NCBI GenBank assembly: GCA_021839785.1
Contig: JAKCAB010000353.1
Span: 1-11,221, forward strand
Length of the DNA: 11,221 nt
Direction: 5' to 3'
Source: a bacterium
GTDB lineage: Bacteria; Verrucomicrobiota; Verrucomicrobiae; Limisphaerales; J093
A model generated the notes under the pieces. The model saw only the letters and a list, made by a program, of their open reading frames with translations, searched no databases and was not told the DNA's origin. Below, in pieces: positions 8,050 to 11,221 of this stretch (position 1 is the stretch's first letter; each line of letters starts with the position of its first letter). The position numbers and the translations under genes were made by a program.

Positions 8050-8081
8050 ACAAGCCGCCGCTACGGCGTACCCAAATAGCC

Positions 8082-8354
8082 ATGTTGACGACACTCAAAG
8101 CTACGGTTCAGGGCGACCGCATCCGCTGGCTCGAAAACAGCGAAGGCGTCTTCCCGTCCAGCCGGCTGGTTCAGGCGCTCATCACGCCGCTGGAAGAACC
8201 GCCCGCAGCAGCCACTCCCGGCGAACGAACGCAACGCCGTCTGACCGCGCTCAAGAAACTCGCGAGTCTCAACGCCTTCTCCAACATCCAAGACCCCGTG
8301 GCGTGGCAGCGCGACGCCCGCGCTGACCGCGAGTTGCCCGGTCGTGAGGCATGA
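8082..8354 (+). CDS. VapB-like antitoxin of a PIN-domain toxin-antitoxin pair
   Basis: This 90-residue protein has a beta-rich start (MLTTLKATVQGDRIRW) and a helical end with DPVAWQRDARADRELPGRE. That layout is typical of small antitoxins that precede PIN-domain toxins: the N-terminal part is the likely DNA-binding or dimer module and the C-terminal DPVAWQ...LPGR tail would enter the toxin's active-site groove. Its stop overlaps the start of the toxin gene as ATGA, giving strict translational coupling. The start at ATG 8082 is chosen because the longer upstream frame reads out-of-frame transposase sequence. It begins 32 bp after the transposase stop. No Shine-Dalgarno is visible and only a weak promoter-like TTGAAC (8046-8051) lies upstream. 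The antitoxin family is inferred from the partner and from the C-terminal motif. Confidence 0.8.
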   Translation: MLTTLKATVQGDRIRWLENSEGVFPSSRLVQALITPLEEPPAAATPGERTQRRLTALKKLASLNAFSNIQDPVAWQRDARADRELPGREA

Positions 8355-8731
8355 AGCTCGTTGACAGCAACATCATCATCTACGCCAGCAAACCGGGCTT
8401 TGACTTTCTGCATCCCCTCCTGGCCGAGCCTGACGTGGCGGTGTCCGTCATCACGCATGTCGAGGCACTTGGCTACCACCAACTCACCGCCGACGAGAAG
8501 CTCTACCTCGCCGAGTTTTTCGCCAACGTAGATCGCTTGCCAGTCTCCGAGGCGGTAGTCGAGAAGGCCATCGCTTTGCGACAGACACGCAAGGTGAAAC
8601 TGGGCGACTCTCTGATTGCCGCCACCGCCTTGGCGCACGGGGCCACGCTGGTCACGCACAACACGGACGACTTCAAGTGGATTGCCGGGCTGATGTTGCT
8701 CGATCCTCTCGTGACAACGCGCGCCAGTTGA
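8351..8731 (+). CDS. vapC: VapC-like PIN-domain ribonuclease toxin
   Basis: This 126-residue protein is a complete PIN domain. The acidic metal-binding residues are all in place: D5 in [11 protein letters not shown]38 in THVEALGY, D86 in [11 protein letters not shown], and D107 in THNTDDF, which corresponds to the family TxNxxDF motif. VapC toxins are Mg2+-dependent RNases that cut tRNA or rRNA sites and are held inactive by the cognate antitoxin. It overlaps the antitoxin gene by 4 nt (ATGA). Immediately after its stop the minus strand carries the beginning of a truncated gatB, so the module marks one side of a rearrangement breakpoint. The RNA target cannot be predicted from sequence. Confidence 0.92.
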   Translation: MKLVDSNIIIYASKPGFDFLHPLLAEPDVAVSVITHVEALGYHQLTADEKLYLAEFFANVDRLPVSEAVVEKAIALRQTRKVKLGDSLIAATALAHGATLVTHNTDDFKWIAGLMLLDPLVTTRAS

Positions 8732-8742
8732 CCCGCGCGCCA
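8718..8742. repeat. 9-bp direct repeat at the vapC/gatB-remnant junction
   Basis: CGCGCGCCA occurs at 8718-8726 and again at 8734-8742, with 7 nt between. The first copy lies in the last codons of vapC. The second is where similarity of the minus-strand gatB remnant begins to fail. It may be the microhomology scar of the junction, but a short GC repeat in GC-rich DNA can also arise by chance. Confidence 0.35.
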
Positions 8743-8828
8743 AACGCATTCGCGCAGCCGCACCACAGCTTCGACTGGGTCTTGAGCTGGACGTGGGTTC
8801 CCAGCCCGATGTCGGCTTCGTAGTCCAT
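8736..8828 (-). pseudogene. gatB: 5' fragment of gatB (Asp/Glu-tRNA amidotransferase subunit B)
   Basis: Thirty-one codons beginning at ATG 8828 read [20 protein letters not shown] and then [11 protein letters not shown]. This is the conserved N-terminus of GatB, normally (M)xYExVIGLEvHVQLkTxSKmFCGC. Similarity stops abruptly at the FGA codons and the frame then runs into antisense vapC. GatB is usually close to 480-500 residues, so more than 90 percent is missing. Two invariant-looking positions are altered: the usual Glu of GLE is Gly, and the usual Val of VIGL is Asp. That fits loss of selection. No other gatB segment is visible in the window. If this is the only copy, an intact one must exist elsewhere or the cell must charge tRNA-Gln and tRNA-Asn directly. 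Confidence 0.75.
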
Positions 8829-8921
8829 AAACGTCGGGCAAGTTAAGCACGATGGCTCGCGCTTGGACACGGATTCCTCGCGTTATGAAGACGCCCCGCA
8901 ACGCTGAATCCTACGGGCCAG

Positions 8922-8962
8922 TCGTGGCGGACTCCCGCCCGGCCGGGCTCAACCCGCCACGA
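8922..8962. repeat. 41-bp interrupted palindrome at the 3' end of the xylB remnant
   Basis: TCGTGGCGG (8922-8930) and CCGCCACGA (8954-8962) are a perfect 9-bp inverted repeat. They enclose a second perfect 12-bp palindrome, GCCCGGCCGGGC (8937-8948). The right arm overlaps the last codons of the xylB remnant and the TGA stop (8951-8949) lies inside. The position suggests a transcription-termination or mRNA 3'-end structure for minus-strand transcripts, or a REP-like dispersed element. There is no T run, so a classical intrinsic terminator is not supported. Confidence 0.4.
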
Positions 8963-9287
8963 GCTGGCGATGCCGGCCGAAGGCGCCGCGCAGCGCGCGC
9001 GACAACTCGTCTTGAAGCGCCTGGAGTTCCGCGTAAGTCGCCACGTTCGCCTGCTTCGGCGTGGCCGTCTGCGCGGGGTTCAGCGCCACGAATTCGTCGG
9101 TGATCGCTTCGATGCCGACCTTCTCGCCCCGCTGGTTGCGCCAGCACCACAGCGCCTGCAGCGCCGCGCCGCAGGCCGCGCCTTCGCCCACCTTGAGCGT
9201 GACGACTTCAGCGTTGAAGATGTCCGCCATGATCTGGCGTCACAATTTCGAGTTGGCACCGCCGCCGCCGCGCGCGCCCGTGGCCTT
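8949..9287 (-). pseudogene. xylB: 3' fragment of xylB (xylulokinase) with an in-frame TGA in place of Trp
   Basis: About 110 codons match the end of xylulokinase (FGGY family), which phosphorylates D-xylulose. The segment KATGARGGGGANSKL is followed by TGA (9242-9240) and then RQIMADIFNAEVVTLKVGEG with GAACGAALQA. The family has GGGA(K/R)SxLWRQIxADV here, so the TGA sits exactly on the Trp codon (TGG to TGA). The rest runs openly to a normal stop at 8949 (TPKQANVATYAELQALQDEL). The other ~390 residues, including the catalytic and sugar-binding parts, are absent: upstream of about 9287 the sequence is unrelated and belongs to a secreted-protein frame. It is therefore a truncated, doubly damaged remnant. 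An ATG at 9230 could still start a 93-residue piece, but it would have no kinase site. Confidence 0.8.
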
Positions 9288-9508
9288 GTCTGGCGCGGCG
9301 GGGGCCACGTTGGTCGCAAGGTCGAAGCGGGCGCGTTCGTTACCGGTGCGAGTTGCGGCCGGTTCGTCAGTGCCCACGCGAGCCAATCCGGCGTGGGCAG
9401 CGTCTGGGCGGACACTAACCACGCGAACACAGGCGAAAGAAGCAGAGTGATGGCCGTCGCCTTACGGCCGCGCAGGGAGCCGGAGATGAGCAGAGGTTTC
9501 GTCTTCAT
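9080..9508 (-). CDS. truncated or chimeric secreted protein downstream of the RHS gene
   Basis: From ATG 9508 (MKTKPLLISGSLRGRKATAI) the first ~65 residues look like a genuine start of an exported protein. A basic n-region is followed by the hydrophobic TLLLSPVFAWLVSAQ, with a plausible signal-peptidase site after VSA, then a Pro/Thr/Asn-rich mature start (LTNRPQLAPVTNAPAST). Beyond roughly position 9300 the frame becomes Arg/Ala-rich because it reads the xylB remnant out of frame, so the downstream part is debris. It begins 42 bp after the RHS stop on the same strand, the place where an immunity or accessory gene would be expected. Nothing in the short intact part identifies it, and it may simply be the stub of a gene lost in the rearrangement. 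Confidence 0.35.
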   Translation of the reverse strand: MKTKPLLISGSLRGRKATAITLLLSPVFAWLVSAQTLPTPDWLAWALTNRPQLAPVTNAPASTLRPTWPPPRQTRPRARAAAAVPTRNCDARSWRTSSTLKSSRSRWAKARPAARRCRRCGAGATSGARRSASKRSPTNSWR

Positions 9509-9550
9509 ATGCCGCGTCAATGGGCCTGACATCTTCGCGTTCTGTTCCTC

Positions 9551-11221
9551 TCAGGCGCTGCTGCCAACTACGTTGCGCGACCTGTGCCAAGGGACTGCAC
9601 CGTCGTAGTTGTGTTTCCAGAAATACTCCGATTTCTCCCGTAGCGCTTTGCGTCCCTTCCAGTCCAAGTATTCATTCTTCTGCGTGAATTCATTGAAGAC
9701 ATCTCGAGGCCCCATTTCCCTTTTCATTTTTTCCTCGGCCTGATGGGCGCGCCATTCCGCCTCCGCTAGAAGACGCAGGGCTTCCAGCAGGTTGTCGTCA
9801 CTCTTCCTCGGTGACTTGAGCTTCGCGCATCCCAGACCATCGCGGAGTCCGGTTCGATCCTGGCTGTTAACGGGGTCGTTGCCAACGTAGCCGTAAAGCT
9901 GCAAACCACCCGCAAGCAGGATCGGGTCGTTGGCGGTCCAGCGACCACTCGATGGCTGATAATCCCGCGCGCCGAAGCGGATCAACTCGTGGTCCGGGTC
10001 GGTCAGGCCGCCCGCGAACCCGAACGGCAAATCCAGCGCCGGCGCCGTGTCCAGCACCACGTTGCCGAAGGCGTCATAGTCCATGCGTTTGAGCACCGCG
10101 CCGCTGGCGTCCACCACCAAGCGCGGGCTGCCGAGTTGGTCGGTGACGATGTGATTCGTCGCGCCGTTGCGAATGAAGGCCACCGGCGTCCAGCGTCCGC
10201 CGTAGATAAAGGTGGTGCGGAGCGCACCGTTGCCGTCGTATTCGGCCAACGGCATTAGGCCCTCGCCATAAAGCCAGGCGTGGGTGCGGACGCCGTTCAC
10301 GGCGCGGGCGATGCGCCGGCCCCGGCTGTCGTGCAAGTAAGTGATGTGCCGTCCGTCCGGCAAGTCCACGCCCGCGAGCGTGCCGTCGGTGTTGTAGTGG
10401 AACGTCGTCACCACGCCCGAGATCCCTGCGGTTTGGAGGCGACCGTCGGTGTCATAGGTGAACGTGCGAATGCCGGCCTGGAGAAGTTTGTTGTTCGCGT
10501 CGTAACGGTAGTCGCCGGCGGTCAACGTCTCGCTGGTGAGCGTGTTGGTCAGGCCGATGCGGTTGCCGACGGCGTCGTAGGCGTAGGCTTCCACCGTCAC
10601 GCCATCGCGTTTCACTTCCACCAGTTGACCGACAGTGTCGTAGGTGTAGTCCCAAGTCACGGTCGTGCCGGCAATGGTTTCCGTCTTGCGCATGATCCGG
10701 CCCAGCGCGTCGTAGCTCCGGTCCACGCGGTAGAGTTCCGCGCCGTGCGCCGCGATGCTGTTGGTGATTTCGCCGAATTCGTTCCGCTGGTAGGCGATGG
10801 TGAACGCGCCGTCGTTGATACCGCTGAGCAAGCCGTTGGTGGGATCGCGCGGCAGGTGGAGGGTGCCCACGTTGGTGAGCAAGCCATCTCCATCGAAGCG
10901 GTTGGTCAAGGTGAGTCCGGCGTAAGTCATCTGCGCCACGCGCAGGTCGTTGTCGAAGACGTAGCGGATCGCGCCGGTGATGACGCCGCTCCACACCGCG
11001 TTGGTGAGCAGGTTGCCGTCGTAGGCGAAATCCACCTGCTGGCCATCGCGCGAGGCGGCGCTGGCCAGCAGACCGTTCGTCGCGTGGTAGGTGAAGGTGT
11101 GGTTGCCCTCCGGCGTTTGGATGCTGGCGAGTTGGCCGTTCGTCGTATAGTTCCACTGCAGCGCCTGGCCGGACGGGAACTGGCGGCGGATGAGTTCCTG
11201 GTCCTGGTTGTAGGTGAACGT
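9551..11221 (-). CDS. RHS/YD-repeat protein, C-terminal part (5' end outside the window)
   Basis: The frame is open to the right edge; 556 residues are visible. They are strings of YD-type repeats (TFTYHATNGLLASA, TYDTVGQLVEVKRDG, YAYDAVGNRIGLTN, YRYDANNKLLQAG, TFTYDTDGRLQTAG), which form the large beta shell of RHS proteins. The RHS-associated core follows: DQLGSPRLVVD, MDYDAFGNVVLDT, FGARDYQPSSGRWTANDP, then YGYVGNDPVNSQDRTGL. That last motif departs from the usual DPxGL autoproteolysis signature (DRTGL here). After it come 97 residues (9551-9844) of unrecognised sequence: an Ala/Glu/Leu-rich helix (NLLEALRLLAEAEWRAHQAE), then a charged, aromatic part with EYLDWKG, YFWKHNYDG and VPWHRSRN. 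In polymorphic toxins this is where the variable effector tip sits. Such proteins are secreted or surface-exposed; function here is unknown. Apparent internal start codons such as GTG 11035 are not the gene start. Confidence 0.9.
   Translation of the reverse strand, partial: TFTYNQDQELIRRQFPSGQALQWNYTTNGQLASIQTPEGNHTFTYHATNGLLASAASRDGQQVDFAYDGNLLTNAVWSGVITGAIRYVFDNDLRVAQMTYAGLTLTNRFDGDGLLTNVGTLHLPRDPTNGLLSGINDGAFTIAYQRNEFGEITNSIAAHGAELYRVDRSYDALGRIMRKTETIAGTTVTWDYTYDTVGQLVEVKRDGVTVEAYAYDAVGNRIGLTNTLTSETLTAGDYRYDANNKLLQAGIRTFTYDTDGRLQTAGISGVVTTFHYNTDGTLAGVDLPDGRHITYLHDSRGRRIARAVNGVRTHAWLYGEGLMPLAEYDGNGALRTTFIYGGRWTPVAFIRNGATNHIVTDQLGSPRLVVDASGAVLKRMDYDAFGNVVLDTAPALDLPFGFAGGLTDPDHELIRFGARDYQPSSGRWTANDPILLAGGLQLYGYVGNDPVNSQDRTGLRDGLGCAKLKSPRKSDDNLLEALRLLAEAEWRAHQAEEKMKREMGPRDVFNEFTQKNEYLDWKGRKALREKSEYFWKHNYDGAVPWHRSRNVVGSSA

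Noticed and set aside
6137..8061. Similar strings TGAAC-TTT-GCCGCCGC (6137-6152) and TGAAC-AA-GCCGCCGC (8047-8061) flanking the transposase gene, considered as element ends.
   Set aside because: They are in direct, not inverted, orientation, differ in spacing, and the GCCGCCGC part is low complexity in this GC-rich DNA.
8046..8081. TTGAAC (8046-8051) and a 5-bp hairpin CGCCG-CTA-CGGCG (8056-8068) as promoter or operator of the VapBC-like pair.
   Set aside because: No acceptable -10 box follows at proper spacing and the hairpin is too short to claim as a site.
8852..9103. Plus-strand 83-codon frame over the xylB remnant.
   Set aside because: It is antisense to a clear xylulokinase reading; the product is Arg/Pro/Ala-rich noise.
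1..11221. CRISPR array, tRNA, rRNA, riboswitch or phage attachment site.
   Set aside because: No regularly spaced repeats, no cloverleaf with an intact T-arm motif, and no recognisable riboswitch core were seen on either strand by eye.

Overview
The window is high-GC bacterial DNA that most resembles Verrucomicrobiota (Pedosphaera/Limisphaerales-like), with Planctomycetota as second choice. The main clue is a pseudopilin-like protein with the C-terminal H-X9-DG motif that is expanded in these phyla. A secreted GH32 enzyme with extra N-terminal beta-sandwich domains, an RHS/YD-repeat protein and near-absent Shine-Dalgarno sequences fit the same lineage. This assignment comes from reading the proteins, not from a search.

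Layout, left to right. (1) Positions 5-2136: a divergent housekeeping pair. A MoeB/ThiF-type adenylyltransferase fused to a rhodanese domain is on the minus strand, and a trimeric-type purine nucleoside phosphorylase is on the plus strand, with only 26 bp between their start codons. (2) 2099-2781: a RelE/ParE-superfamily toxin followed by an HTH antitoxin. Their apparent promoter, with a 7-bp inverted repeat in it, lies inside the last codons of the phosphorylase gene. The predicted transcript starts at, or within a base or two of, the toxin's GTG codon. (3) 2956-5922: a probable two-gene unit of a secreted GH32 fructan hydrolase and, 12 bp later, a prepilin-type H-X9-DG protein. (4) 6172-8731: an ISAs1-like transposase gene whose product begins with a DUF4338 (DruA-related) domain, broken by three single-base frameshifts. 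A VapBC-like toxin-antitoxin pair follows 32 bp later. (5) 8736-9508, minus strand: a graveyard of remnants. These are the first ~31 codons of gatB cut off just beyond the PIN toxin stop, the last ~110 codons of xylB with a TGA where Trp is expected, and the start of an unrelated secreted protein running into the xylB debris in another frame. (6) 9551-11221, minus strand: the C-terminal 556 residues of an RHS-repeat protein with an unrecognised, visibly less GC-rich 97-residue C-terminal tip; its 5' part is outside the window.

Left of about 5.9 kb the genes are intact and tightly packed. From about 6.2 to 9.5 kb the DNA is a turnover zone of mobile element, addiction module and gene fragments, consistent with insertion and deletion near a former xylB-gatB locus. 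The points most worth a second look are the DruA-like/ISAs1 fusion with its three same-sense frameshifts, the toxin promoter inside the phosphorylase gene, the gatB/vapC junction, and the RHS tip.
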